This document shows positions 34,902 through 46,220 of a stretch of DNA of 64,000 nt, one piece after another. The DNA is taken from the NCBI GenBank assembly GCA_050084985.1, contig JBITNC010000002.1, positions 19,158,001-19,222,000 on the forward strand, read 5' to 3'. Positions within the stretch are counted from its first letter, which is position 1, and every line of letters begins with the position of its first letter. This DNA is from Nageia nagi. Its lineage: Eukaryota > Pinophyta. Made by a program: the position numbers and the translations under genes. The notes below the pieces were generated by a model. That model was given only the letters and a program-made list of their open reading frames with translations. It did not search any database and was not told where the DNA came from.

Positions 34902-36000
34902 TGTTAACACCTAAAAATGAATTTTATTTTAATTAAAATACCCTTTTTAGTTATTTGAAATGATTTATTTAATTTATTAAATAAATACATTTATCAATGT
35001 GCACTCTCATAAACCTTTATATTTTATGGTAACAGGTCAGTCGATATCACAATAAGCCCAAGGATGATATAGATTTTGCATTATCAATGGATAAAAATAT
35101 CATGATTGCTTTGGGTGGAATTAGATCATGTTTTATATATGTTGTTACCACCCAAAATGTTTAAGTACTTCAATTCTAAAAAAATTCCAAAAAAATTGAT
35201 CTTCAAAAAAACTAAAAAGAAAAATTTAAAAATTAATATTTTAAAGCTATTTTTTAGTTGGTTGGATCAAGCTGATCTTTAATGTTCTAGTTGTCTTCCT
35301 CAACCCAACTACTTTCTTTTATTTGATTCATTTACTAATTAGTTGGATCAAGTTGTTCCTTAAAATATTTTTACAAGTCTCCCTAATCTAACCAACTAAA
35401 TTCATCTATCATATTCTAATTAATTAGATCAAGTCATCCTTGAAAAATATTTTCATCACTCACCCTAAAGATCTAAGTATTTTTTCCTAAATCATTTTTC
35501 AATTAGTCAAATCGATAAGACTGTTAACAAAAAGTTTTGATTTGTCATTAACCTTATCGATTCGACCATCTAATTTGTGATTTTTTAAAAGTTTTTATTC
35601 AAATAAAAAGGCAAGTTAATATTTGTTATCATCAACCTCCCTGACCCAACCAACAAATGCATTTTGGTCATATTGATATTGAGTTCAAGCTTTGTTCCAT
35701 GTGCACTTCATTGTCTATCATATTTCAACCAACTAGAAATTATTACTTCATTCAGATAATATTGAGTTAATCTACTACATCGTTGTGTTTTAGTATTAAC
35801 TTTCCTAATCTTACCAATGTATCCCTCTTAGTAAAATCAACTAACTTGTCTACCAAGTTTTCACCTACTCACCAAGTTAACTTATTCAACCTGACTAACA
35901 CATTCTTGTCTCCACTTGCCTTGATCAATGTGTAAAACCTAGCTACTCATAACCATTGATCTAGTACATATATTAACATGTTCATAACATATATACCTTA
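34902..36000 (+). mobile_element. Tat-1 3' LTR, right end not determined
   Basis: Starts TGTTAACACCTAAAAATG after the polypurine tract. It includes a tandem repeat (35255-35500). No CA end, target duplication or matching 5' LTR was found, so the right boundary is approximate. Confidence 0.55.
35255..35500. repeat. About 80-base tandem repeat, three diverged copies
   Basis: Phrases 'tagttggatcaag-tg-tc-ttaa' start at about 35255, 35338 and 35416, each followed by a pyrimidine-rich 'ccctaa-c-aaccaact' type segment. A weaker fourth start may be near 35503. It lies inside the presumed LTR. Confidence 0.55.
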
Positions 36001-37190
36001 TATACCACTCATAGAATATAAATATAAGTTCTTCCTATATTAACCTATAAGGAGGTCAAATTGAAATACAGGTCAAGGATTTAGAGTTCAAATTTTTTGA
36101 ATCATAGTGTTCAACCCAAATTGGACTTCATCAACCTCCCATTAGATTTGAATCAAGGACTAAGGGTAACTCAAGTGTTTATATTTGTCAAATTTATGAG
36201 GATGATCATAAGTATCAAGACATCATTTCAACCCTTGTATCGATCCAACTAATGATTTCATACTTTTAGACGATCAAAGAAACTCATACAATAACGATTT
36301 GAGCAACTATGAAGGGACAAGGTAATTTTTCTAAGGATAAAACATGGGTTATATCAATGATAATGATTAAAGAAAAATGAAAAATGTAAAGGATGAAGTT
36401 GATTTCATCCAATCTTTTATAAATTGAGAGTTTTAGAGCACAACTTGGTTAATCAGACCCAAATGATTGACTAGAAAAAATATCATATTGTTGTTGGAGA
36501 CATTTTAAACCTCATTAAGGTTAAGGAAAAATATTTCACGACTAAAAATAAATTTCTCAAGGAAATAAGGTCTTTTCCACAATGATGATGACTATTCAAA
36601 CTAAATTTTGTTAACAAGAATATCAACATGACCTTCTCATTTTGGATTTAAAAACTAAATAATAAATTTTAAATCTCATAAATGATTATTTAGATCTAAT
36701 TAAATAAAATGAGACTTTACCAATTGTAAAAGAATTCATTTAAAAAAATATGTCAGATTATCAGAGTCAATGTCAATGTGAATTAGAAGTTATCAACATC
36801 CTTATCTATCCAACTTTCTTATTTAAAAATTAGAATCAATAATGATTTCAAATGGTTTTTTCTAATCATAATCTAAATAACCTATTAAATAAAATTCTAT
36901 ATCTTTTGTTGAAAATAATTTGAGTATGACTAAGAGAAAATAAAGTTTTATCTTATGAAAATTTTTACTCATATTTGTATCATGTGAGATGAGTTCTCAA
37001 AGAGATTGTATGAAAAAAGATTGATGAAATCAAATTTGATTGAGCTACAAAAGGATGGGAGCTTAAAATAAGAATAAATATTCAATGATGGACTAAAGAA
37101 CATTAGAGATATAGAGTGGAGTCACAACAATTTGTAAACTATATACAAAGATGCAAAAAAGATCAGTAAAGAGGAGAAGCAAAATGATGT
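36001..37190. other. AT-rich, nothing recognised
   Basis: No family resemblance in any frame. It may be the rest of the Tat-1 LTR and leader of the broken coding sequence that follows. Confidence 0.35.
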
Positions 37191-37199
37191 GGTCTATTC

Positions 37200-38050
37200 T
37201 TCATGTTTCTTCAAAGTTATCATCCTTTATTTTGTTGTGAGTTTTTTAGAGTTGGACCTTAAAGTTGTTGGTCACCTTAACTTTTAAAGAAGGATTATTA
37301 GATATTATAGGGTTAATTTCATAGTATATTTCACCCACAAAGATATCAAAGAAGCTATTAAGTATTCTCAAAGAGGTCTTGAATGTATAAAAGAATAATC
37401 TAATGTAAAGTATGATAAGGTTCCAATGAAAATAAACCTAATTAAGAACTTGTTGAAACAAGAATATAAACATCATAATCATTGCAAGGTGTTGGTTGTA
37501 GATAATGTTTGGTTCTAGGATAACACTAGAGTATTGTTGAGCTTTCTAAGTTGGGTGACTGGCTAAGACTCAGATGTAAGGTTCAAAAAATATCTCTTAG
37601 GTTTATTTATTAGGATAAGATATGATAAGAGGCTCAGAAGGACTCTAGTGATCAATAATATCTTGATTAAGAAACTCTCCTCTATAAGAGGAATATTACA
37701 ATTTTACATGAATACCTATCATGTTTACCTAATGTTACATGGGGAGAATGGACCTAAATATTATGGTTTAGTGGAAAGGATTTGGAATCCTAGATTTACT
37801 ATAAAAGTAGCTTATCCCAAGTGGTATTTGAAACATAAGTGAGAGTGTATCAAGATGAGGAATGATAAGTGTAAGTATGCAATCTACAAAGAGTTAAAGG
37901 GACATGGTATCATAGAAAGGATCTCTAAAGTAGATAAGAAAGAGATCAAGGTATTTATAAAATTTTACTTAGAGAATATTGATGTATCATATATCCATGT
38001 TTATAAGTTTATCTAGAACAAATGAAACTACCCAAATATCTAGTTGATGA
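37200..38050 (+). pseudogene. Unrecognised broken coding region (about 280 codons)
   Basis: One plus-strand frame can be followed through several stops from about 37200 to 38050. It includes the open stretch 37648-37842 with RGILQFYMNTYHVYLML, YYGLVERIWNPRF and VAYPKWYLKHK, and after it KYAIYKELKGHGIIERI and KKEIKVFIKFYLENIDVSYI. The amino-acid mix, with Trp/Tyr/Phe and charged residues, looks like a genuine globular protein. I do not recognise the family. Ogre elements carry an ORF of unknown function before gag, and extra ORFs occur in other Tat elements, so a retroelement-associated ORF is the likeliest explanation given the LTRs on both sides. Confidence 0.5.
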
Positions 38051-39660
38051 GAAGAATTATCAATATGAATAGTTATTAAGAAAGAAATCCGAGATGAGAA
38101 GGCATCCTTTTAGCTTGGCATATTATGCATGCAACTCTTGGGTAGAGGCTAAAATAATGGACAAAAAACTTGAAATATACTCTCCTGAAAAGATTAATAC
38201 ATGCAAAATCTATGAACTTGATGGCATCATCAATTAGCATTTCAAATCCTCTTTCAAACACATATCATTGGGATAACTTGAAAGGTATCAAAATGTAATT
38301 TGAAATATTGAATTAATTGAGGTTTTAAAAAAAATAAAAGAATATTAATAGAAAGAAAATAATAAAGAGAATATAGATCATATTCCTCCACCTATTGATT
38401 CCAAAATTCTTAGAATGCCCCATATACCTCTCCACATAAGGGCACACATTAGAGAGTCATCCATTAAAGCTATTGAAATTAATTAGTTTGGTACCATGGT
38501 AGATGTTAATGTAATATATTTGTTGCAAGATACATAATCCCTAGAATAATATCCTAAAAATGGTGGAACTATGGAGTTTGTCTATGAGGTAATGTAATCC
38601 CTTGATGAAAAGGAAAACATGGCCAAGAAATATCTAAATTGGAATAGGATTCTAAACAAGATATAATGAATAAGAAGGTGTTTCTTCATATGGTGAAGGA
38701 TCAAGTATCTTAAGTAGTTCTTTGAGTGAGGGGATTGCATTAAGGAGTAGGAGTAAGGATTATGATAATAAATGCATCAACATTTAGGATTCATATGTTG
38801 AAGAGAAGGAAGTAGAGATTAATCAAAATGAAGTCATTATGACTATGCATACTTTGGGAAGGGATTAATCATCAATTAAAGGATCTAAAAAATCATAGAA
38901 AAATCCTTCCCAAAAAAGATAAATTATATAAAAAAAATGCCAAGTAGTATATATGATATAAAGAACAAATCCTAAGTGCAATTGGATCAAAATATGGTGA
39001 TGATAGAGATGAAGAAAACCTAGAAAAAAGAAAGAAGAGAAAGAAAGATGAGGATGATAAATCTTTAAAGAAGTAAATTATTCTTGCAAGATAAACATTA
39101 TCCCCTTATTAATTCAATAAGGAAACTTGGCTAGAAGGAAATGATTTAGATACCTATTTATAAAGCCCAAATATATGAGTGGAAGTGAAGGTGTTGATGA
39201 AGATGATGATAATGAGAAAGAGATATCAACACCTATGAGGAAACCAAAAATCCTCCAAATCTTTTCAAGAATTAAATAAGATGAAAACATATTTATCAAT
39301 AAAGTATATAATAATTGAATGTGGACAAAGGATGTAACAAATTTGAAAATTTATACAAATAAAGTAGAGATTGGATGAATAGAGGAACATGGAACTGCTT
39401 AAATGAGAAAATCAAACATGGATCATATGCAAAAATTGGTTAAAAAGAATAAGTAATGAGTCATATAATTGGAATAAGAATTAAAGGAAGATATAGTGAA
39501 GGGAAAAGGTTTGGAAGCCTTGAATGTAGATGAAAATATCATAAAATCAAACTATTATAGATGATAATGCTTCTTCCATAAGGCTCAAGCTCTTATTTCC
39601 TAATTACATTCCACTTTGGATATTGCTTATGATATTTTCACATTATTTCTTACAATTAGA
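38051..39660 (+). pseudogene. Continuation of the unknown coding region, Lys/Glu-rich
   Basis: Interrupted plus-strand frames continue with IPPPIDSKILRMPHIPLHI and MEFVYEVM near 38370-38600. They then become highly charged (DDRDEENLEKRKKRKKDEDD near 39000-39060), a likely basic nucleic-acid-binding or coiled region. It may be the C-terminal part of the preceding ORF. Confidence that it was once coding is moderate; the function is unknown. Confidence 0.35.
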
Positions 39661-39717
39661 ACAAAAATGTAGGATATGGAAAAGAAGATAGTGACTATGA
39701 ATTAGACATGTTCACTT

Positions 39718-40920
39718 AGTTTCTTAAAATCTTTTTTAATATACATAACTTATAAAATCTTTAATATCATAAAAGTATATATAATATGTTTTAAAAATTT
39801 TTATGAACATTTTAAGGAAGAAAAAGTAGAAGAAAAATTAACATGTACTTACCTATTGAAGAAATCCTATAAATTGAAGTCTTTATGATGATATTCCTTA
39901 TGTAAACTAGTGTTGGTGTTGAAAATAACATCAATGCTAGTGAATATGAGATATCTTAATTTGATTTTTGAATTGAAGCTTGCTTGTGAGGAATCAAACT
40001 ACAAGAAATTGAAATGACCTATTTTTGATGGGATATTTTCTTGAAATTATTTTTTGAAAAACCTTCCTTGGCTTGGATGGAAATTTTCTTTTTGAACTTC
40101 AATTTTTTTATTTTTTCATTTTTAACAATCATTTTCTAGAAACCAAGGCCTGATGTAACTTTGAAATAATTGCACAAACTAACAAGTAATTGATCCAAAA
40201 TGGGCCTTTTGGAGTTTAATTTTAGGAGTAAAGATTATCACCATTGGTTTTCATGCTAGAAAATAGACATATCTATAAAATTTGATGACTTGTATGTGTA
40301 AAAATAGGACCACTAGTAGTCCACTAGTGGTCCATTTCCTATAGTCATTTTCTTGGAATTTGAACCAACAAGAGTTATTTTAGGAGCTAAATCAATTTCT
40401 TCTTATATTTATTTCTTAAGGCACTTCATTCCAAGGTTAGTGCAAGTTTTATACATATTGTTGAAGGTATTTTGACAATAACATGGCATTGTTGAAACAT
40501 GTATTTGACATGTCAAACATTCAGTTCTGATTCAAGGAGGATTTCAAGTTAGAGAAGAATGTTTGAATATTTTATAATAGTGTATTCCATATTCACACTA
40601 ATTTGTAATCACCCTTTAGTCCCCATTATGAAGAAGAGTTGTTAAATTGGATGTACTTCTGAATTAGGAGGAACCAATATAAATTTGGTTGTGTTATTTT
40701 ATGTGATTTTCAATTTTGATGTTATTAGTTATTTCCTTTAATTTTTTTGCAATTACACCTTAAATTTCATCAATGAAATTTATCAAAAAAGGACCATAAA
40801 TGACTCAGTTTTAGACAACTAATGGCCTATTTCTTACATGATTACGTTCTAAACTTTTAATTGGAAATTTTTTATGTGATGAACTTATTAATAACATAAC
40901 ATATGTGGTTTTACAAATCA
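39718..40920 (+). mobile_element. Ty3/gypsy LTR, copy C, 5'-truncated (last 1.2 kb)
   Basis: Parallel to copy A from about 20930 to its end. It starts abruptly near 39718 and ends CA at 40919-40920, two bases before the PBS. The 'aaccaaggcc' block near 40140, the 'aataggaccac' hairpin block and the 'ggaggaaccaatataaatttg' block occur in the same order as in A. Confidence 0.8.
40307..40333. repeat. 10-base-stem hairpin in LTR copy C
   Basis: ggaccactag (40307-40316) and ctagtggtcc (40324-40333) are perfect inverted repeats with a 7-base loop. Copy A has a shorter version (ggacca/tggtcc, about 21502-21517) at the same place, followed by another tggtcc. Confidence 0.7.
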
Positions 40921-40922
40921 AA

Positions 40923-40932
40923 TGGTATCAGA
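40923..40932 (+). promoter_or_regulatory. Primer-binding site, initiator tRNA-Met type (copy C)
   Basis: TGGTATCAGA follows the CA end of LTR copy C by two bases and matches the PBS of copy A. Confidence 0.8.
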
Positions 40933-41039
40933 TATTTTGTTAGTTTAACTTAGGAATTGTGAATGCAAGGTAGAAGATCTCAAGGATTTGAGTTGATTCC
41001 TCTTGACCTTGAGATTGGAAGAAGGCATTAAAGAACCAA

Positions 41040-42480
41040 TTCAATGGTAAAGTAGGGAGGAAAATAAATAAGCCAACCCAGAATAGATGCAAATTTGAAT
41101 TTCAAGTTTGAGAATATATTTCTTACAATTAAGAGCAATATGGCTAGGATCATGGAATTACTTCTAAAAAGTCAATCCAAGGAGGATCTAAGAAACCTAA
41201 TTTTGATAGAGTACCTGATTTTAATGTTGGGCCTTATCATGCCACTATATCATTACCATTAAAAGTAGAGGCTAAGGTTTAAATCCCTACTTTTGGAGAA
41301 AGTTAGATGCTAAAAATCTCAATAATTAGTTGAAACAACTAAAAGTATATTTTCAAGTTCAATGTGTTGATAATGATGTTCAAAAACTTTCATTTGCAAA
41401 ATTGAAAATGTAAGTTCATGCATTGATTTGGTGGGAGAGTCACGGGGAATTCCTCAAACATGAAAAATAAATATCCATCTCTTCTTGGGATGAATTCAAT
41501 AATCTATTAAGAGATTTTTTTTATCCATTAGGTCATTATAATAAACAACTTATAAAATAACAATTTCTTTGTCAATAAAGAGGGTAATCGGTTCAAGAAT
41601 ACACCATAAAATTTATAAGCAAAGAAAATTTTCTTGGGATTTCTCTTAAGGATACTCAAATTAAATGAAGTACATTAGAGGTTTACATAGTTATTTACAA
41701 AAGCTTATTATGTTATTTTTAATCCTAATAACTTTGATCAAGTTTGTGTGCAAGCTCAATATTTGGAAGAAAATGTGAGGTAAAGGAAACACTATGAGAA
41801 CTCCAAAAAGAACTTAAACATTAAGGGAAACTAAGAAGGAGAAAAATATCAAGATAATGAAAATGGTAAAGGGAAAGGGGAAAAAAAAATACTACTAATA
41901 CTATCGATAAGGAGAGTGATGGGAGGCATTGTTATCATTGTGATTAAGGTAGATATGTTGATGATAAATGTTGGAAACTTCATCTTAAATTATATCCCTA
42001 CAAGAAGAACAATAAAAAGAATATGGAAAATAAGAATGAATTGGTTACAAAGAGTGAATATGTTGAACACAATTATATATTAGTTTAAATAGTTGGATAT
42101 AAGAAAGAGATTGAGGAGAAAAAAACTCAACTATTCCATGTCAACATCATAATTGGTAAGGTAAAATTTGATTCTATTTATGATCCTGATTATCAAGTTA
42201 ATTTGATTTCTAAAATTTTCATAGGAGAATTAAGGCTAAATACATACAACCATCCACATCTATATCCTCTTGAATGGATACACCAAGATGCCATGCTTCA
42301 ATTCACCAAATAATATAAGTTACAATTTAGCATAGGTACCAGTTTTCATATAGAAATGGTAGTTGATGCTATTCATTTTAATATATGTGGTGTTACATTT
42401 GAAAACCCCTATTTATTGTATAGAGTTACTCTCTATTATAGGAGGAAAAATTAGTATAGGTTTATCAAGGAAATTTCTAT
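41040..42480 (+). pseudogene. Gypsy gag and protease following LTR copy C
   Basis: Same family as the stub at 22170 but longer. Gag phrases are LIWWESHGEFLKHEK (about 41425-41470), SSWDEFNNLLRDFFYPLGHYN (about 41480-41550) and EYTIKFISKENFLG. A zinc knuckle follows at about 41930-41975 (CYHC then GRYVDDKC, His replaced by Tyr). A protease-like region then reads LFHVNIIIGKVKFDSIYDPDYQVNLIS (split; active site degenerate), HPHLYPLEWIHQD and VVDAIHFNICGV with PYLLYR (about 42250-42425), the segment after the active site in these plant elements. RT and later domains are missing; homology ends near 42480 at another LTR-like start. Confidence 0.82.
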
Positions 42481-42494
42481 ACTATTCATGCCCA

Positions 42495-43230
42495 TTATTG
42501 ACACTTAATTTTGGTCCAACCTAGGTAGCCACATTAAGTGTATTATTATGTTAATATTATATAATGTTATGGGTATTTTCCTTTTTCCTTTCTCATGCCA
42601 TATGATATTTTATTATGCTAGGTACTCCAACATAGATTCTCACCTTGTTAAGAGAAAATTGGATTATATCTTACATAAATAAAGGCAAGTATGATTGTAG
42701 GGAAAGTTATCAATATTTCATATCGATAGTTGGAACCTAAATTGTGAGGTATTTCTCAATGTCACCTATTGATATTGGGATCTTGTTATCACATAAGAAT
42801 ATATGTTATTCTATATTTATAAATTATATATATTTTTTGACTTAATGATACTCTACTATTAATTGGATCTTGGTTGCAAACTCTATTTATTTGGATGCCT
42901 AGCATTTACATTGTTATGCATGCTAGTGCTACTATTTAGGGCTCAACTTCTATGCTCCTATGGGTTTCTATGCTATCGTTATAGTATGTTGTTCTATGTG
43001 GGGATTCATATATCAAGATCATCATCTTTAATAAGATAATATATGCATATAATATTCATCATCTACGCAAGGTTAATAAGTATTTATATTTCACTTGATC
43101 CTAGTATCAATAACATATTTTGTTATCTTGATTCATAATCTTCATCATATAGGTAAGGTTAATAAGTATTTATATTTAACTTGATCCTAGTCTCAATAAT
43201 TTATTTTTTTATCTTGATTCAATAATTTTA
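42495..43230 (+). mobile_element. Tat-like LTR fragment
   Basis: Starts ATTGACACTTAATTTTGGTCC, a variant of the LTR start at 5484. Scattered further matches to that LTR follow (the 'ctaggtac/ttaggtac' region, an 'agggaaag' block and a 'gatcttgttatcac' block). No PPT precedes it, because it abuts the broken protease of copy C, so it represents an insertion breakpoint or truncation. Confidence 0.5.
43060..43228. repeat. 86-base direct tandem duplication
   Basis: 'ggttaataagtatttatatt' starts at 43071 and again at 43157, each followed by 'acttgatcctagt-tcaataa' and 'ttatcttgattca'. There are only a few differences between the copies. Confidence 0.85.
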
Positions 43231-43354
43231 GATATGTTATTCATTGTTATATTTACTATACTTAGAATTATTATTATTGTTATCTTTCATTATTTTTACT
43301 ATTTATTTTATTTGAATTAGTATAAAGAATAAATCACTCACATGTGAATGGCCA

Positions 43355-43870
43355 AATTTGGATATATATCATGGTTATATGTCCAAAATTACACTAGGTG
43401 TATATCAATTCCACCTACGTTCGATCTCATCTCTTTGCTTGGATATATGATGGGCATATATTGAAACATTAATTATGGCCATTATTAAAGTCCACCACCT
43501 GGCCACCATCAGACTTCATTGCTTTGTTGAGATATGTCATGGGTGTATATAGAAGGTATATCATGGGCATATAGTGAGAGGCAACATAGATATATCATGA
43601 GAATATATAGAAGTTATATTATAGGTGTATAGCGATAACTATGAAAAAAATTGAAATTTTTGACCTAATATATCATGGGCATATAGCAAGAAAGATGAAA
43701 AATTTTAAATTTTTTAGACAAGATATATCATGGGAGTATATTGGTTATCTCATGGATGTATATCAAGAAATAAGAAGTGAAAATTTTAAAATTTTTGGAC
43801 CAGATATATTATGGGCATATAGTGGTGATATTATGGGTGTATAGCTAATATATGGTGGGTGTATAATGAG
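43355..43870. repeat. Irregular minisatellite of a CATG-centred motif, about 12 copies
   Basis: The motif 'atatatcatgggcatatag' and close variants occur near 43366, 43444, 43514, 43557, 43592, 43615, 43667, 43722, 43745, 43804, 43829 and 43849. The motif is nearly self-complementary around CATG. In the right half it is embedded in a higher-order unit of roughly 55-85 bases that adds a 'gaaaattttaaaatttttgga' type block. The spacing is irregular, unlike a simple satellite. Confidence 0.8.
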
Positions 43871-44460
43871 AATTATAAAACAAATTTAAAACACACCAAT
43901 CTATGTTACATACCTACCCATGTTGTATGATTACTTGCATGCATATTGAATTTCTTGACCCTTTGTAGTTGTAGAACCTTGGATCTCCAAGTATGGGACT
44001 TTTTTTACAATGCATGTTGCCAAAATGAGGTTTAGGCATGTGTTTTTCTTTTGATTTGTTCTTACATGTTGATTTTTGGGATACTTTATGTAATTATTTC
44101 TACATGAACAAATTTCTAGCTTGTTCTAATCATACCCATTAGAAATTTCATACCATTTTTGTATGAACAATGAAAAAAATTTGTAAGCTAGGAAAACCCT
44201 TAGAAGAATACAGTATCAAAATGATATAGGGAAAAAATGTTATAGTTAAGAATGAAGAGAATAATGTAGCAATGCAAATAGATAAGATTTTAATAGGAAA
44301 CCCAACAATGTAAATATTTTTAATGGAGTATATTTGAAGCATGAACAATGTCACTTCAGATTAAGCATTAGGAAATGTAGAACATATGAGTATATAATGA
44401 TAATGAATACCTAATAATTATAATTACAAGCTTGTTAGTACAAATTTTATGTGAAGTGAC
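43871..44460. other. AT-rich, nothing recognised
   Basis: No coding family, no clear repeat. Confidence 0.4.
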
Positions 44461-44469
44461 ATATGATAT

Positions 44470-46130
44470 GCATCTTGTAGCTCTAGTAATGGGTGGAGAC
44501 TTGGTAAAAAGGGAGTCAAGATCAACAGAGGAGACTAGGAAGAATGCAAAAGTATGGCATCTTCTTTATTGGGGATGATTAGAAAGGCTTATGAATGCAT
44601 ACAAGGTGTTGATGAACAAATCTCACTAGAAGTGATAGAATCTTAGAACGAAGGTGTTTGCAATGTCAATGGTTTGGATCTGGTATTCTCTATAGAGACA
44701 ATTGCCCAAGTAACCCACCTACCAAATGTAGGAATAGAAGTAAGAATGGAAGGGAGGGTAAATAATCTTACAACTAAAGATAATTTCATTAATACCTATA
44801 TGCAAGGGCTTAGCTTGAATAAGTTTCAGACAAGTGTATTGCCAAATTGCATTCCAGATCCTTGGAAGGAGCTAACTAGTGCCCTTATAAGATATATAAC
44901 TTTGGAAGGAAGATACAATAAGCTTTATGCCCATTACTTTAGTATTATAAACTAATTTTATTTTCCTAAAATATATAGGGTTAATTTTACCTTATTTATT
45001 TTCAATTCCATGAGTATTTCTATAAGAAAATTTAAGTAAACTTTAACAACATGTACAATTCATGGCAGAGTGATAAAATTGTTGTATGAAATAACCTTGG
45101 AAAATAGGCTTAGGAGGATACCAAGGGTAAGAATATTAGTTAGAGGCTAGGTATTTTATAAAAGGGAGAACAAAAACCTTGGAGTTAAAATTTGTGAGCA
45201 AGAGGGGAAAGCCCCTCTAGCCAGTGTATTGAAATTGAAGAAGGGGGGAAAGAAATCCAATTAAGAGATAGGAGAACTAAGAAAGGATCCCACTACAAGG
45301 GAGACAAGGTTGAACAAAGGGAAAGAAAAAATAACTTTTGGGTTGGATAACATTCATGGGGAGGAGAATGCAACATCGTAGGGTAAATAATTGGGGGACA
45401 TGTTGAAGATAATGGTAGAAGAGATAGTAGCAGCTAAAACCCTTTTGCAAGCTAAGAATTGTAGTAAGACACCTCTCAGCAATGTGTTCACAATATATAT
45501 AGACTCATTTTTCATCAAAATAAAAAAAATTTGTAGAGAAGTTACATAAACATCATAGGAAAATATAGCAAAGCAAGAGGAGGGAAAAAAAGAAGAATGG
45601 AGAATCTAGTAGAGTACCAAAGTAATCTAATATCAAGAAGAATATAGAGCAACACCAAATGACGGAACAAAGAGGAATAGGGAGAGGATAAAGGAGTATT
45701 TAAATGGTTGTAATTTAATAATTTGGATGAAAAAACACCTCTAAAGAAATTCAAAATCAAAGATATCTAAAAAATATTTGGGAAAGCACCGCAAATTCAT
45801 CTTAAGGGAAAAGAAGTCAAGTCTTCTAGTGTAGAGATAATAATAGAGACCTAATAGGAGAGGGTAAAAGAGTTTTTAGTAAGGAGATCATTTAATAATA
45901 AGATCCATAAAGAGATTCTAGCTGAAGAATTAATAAGAAAAGGTACTCCTAGCCTAATATATGATGAAGTTAGAGAGAATCTAAGATTTAAACAAATAAT
46001 GTTAAGAAAAATGTACGATAAATATTACAAGCACAACTATGAGGAGCACTAATTCATCTCCCTATCGAGAAGCCCACAATGATGGCAAGGAAGTGCAACA
46101 AAAAAGTAGGAGTATTTTGTGGTTATCTTT
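44470..46130 (+). pseudogene. Unrecognised broken ORF, globular start and charged tail
   Basis: A 93-codon open stretch (44674-44955) contains ETIAQVTHLPNVGIEVRMEG, NLTTKDNFINTYMQGLSL and LIRYITLEGRYNKLYAHYF. It is followed through stops by Lys/Glu/Arg-rich sequence to about 45500 and beyond. The first part reads like a real folded protein domain. It resembles, in my judgement, the anonymous ORFs that accompany Tat-type elements rather than a host enzyme. It lies immediately upstream of the Tat-2 left LTR, the same relative place that the long extra ORF of Tat-2 occupies before its right LTR, so it may be the last ORF of another element of that kind. Confidence 0.45.
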
Positions 46131-46136
46131 TTGGAA

Positions 46137-46220
46137 CTACTTAATATATTGCTATAACTTATTTTGGTACATAATGTATTGCTATAAGTTGTTTGAGCAC
46201 TTAATGTATTGGTAATAGCA
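46137..46220. repeat. Three tandem copies of a 29-30 base unit at the LTR edge
   Basis: 'ttaatatattgctataactt', 'ataatgtattgctataagtt' and 'ttaatgtattggtaatagca' start at 46141, 46171 and 46201. The array ends exactly where similarity to the right Tat-2 LTR begins. Confidence 0.75.

Noticed and set aside
37200-38050. Assignment of the unknown ORF to an envelope or known transposase family
   Set aside because: No membrane segments and no catalytic motif could be identified.
5484-43230. LTR-like starts at 5484, 34902 and 42495 as a matched LTR pair
   Set aside because: They share only the terminal motif and scattered blocks, and the contents between them are mixed elements on both strands.
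43355-43870. CRISPR-like array
   Set aside because: The repeats are degenerate, spacing is irregular, there are no cas genes and the genome is a plant's.
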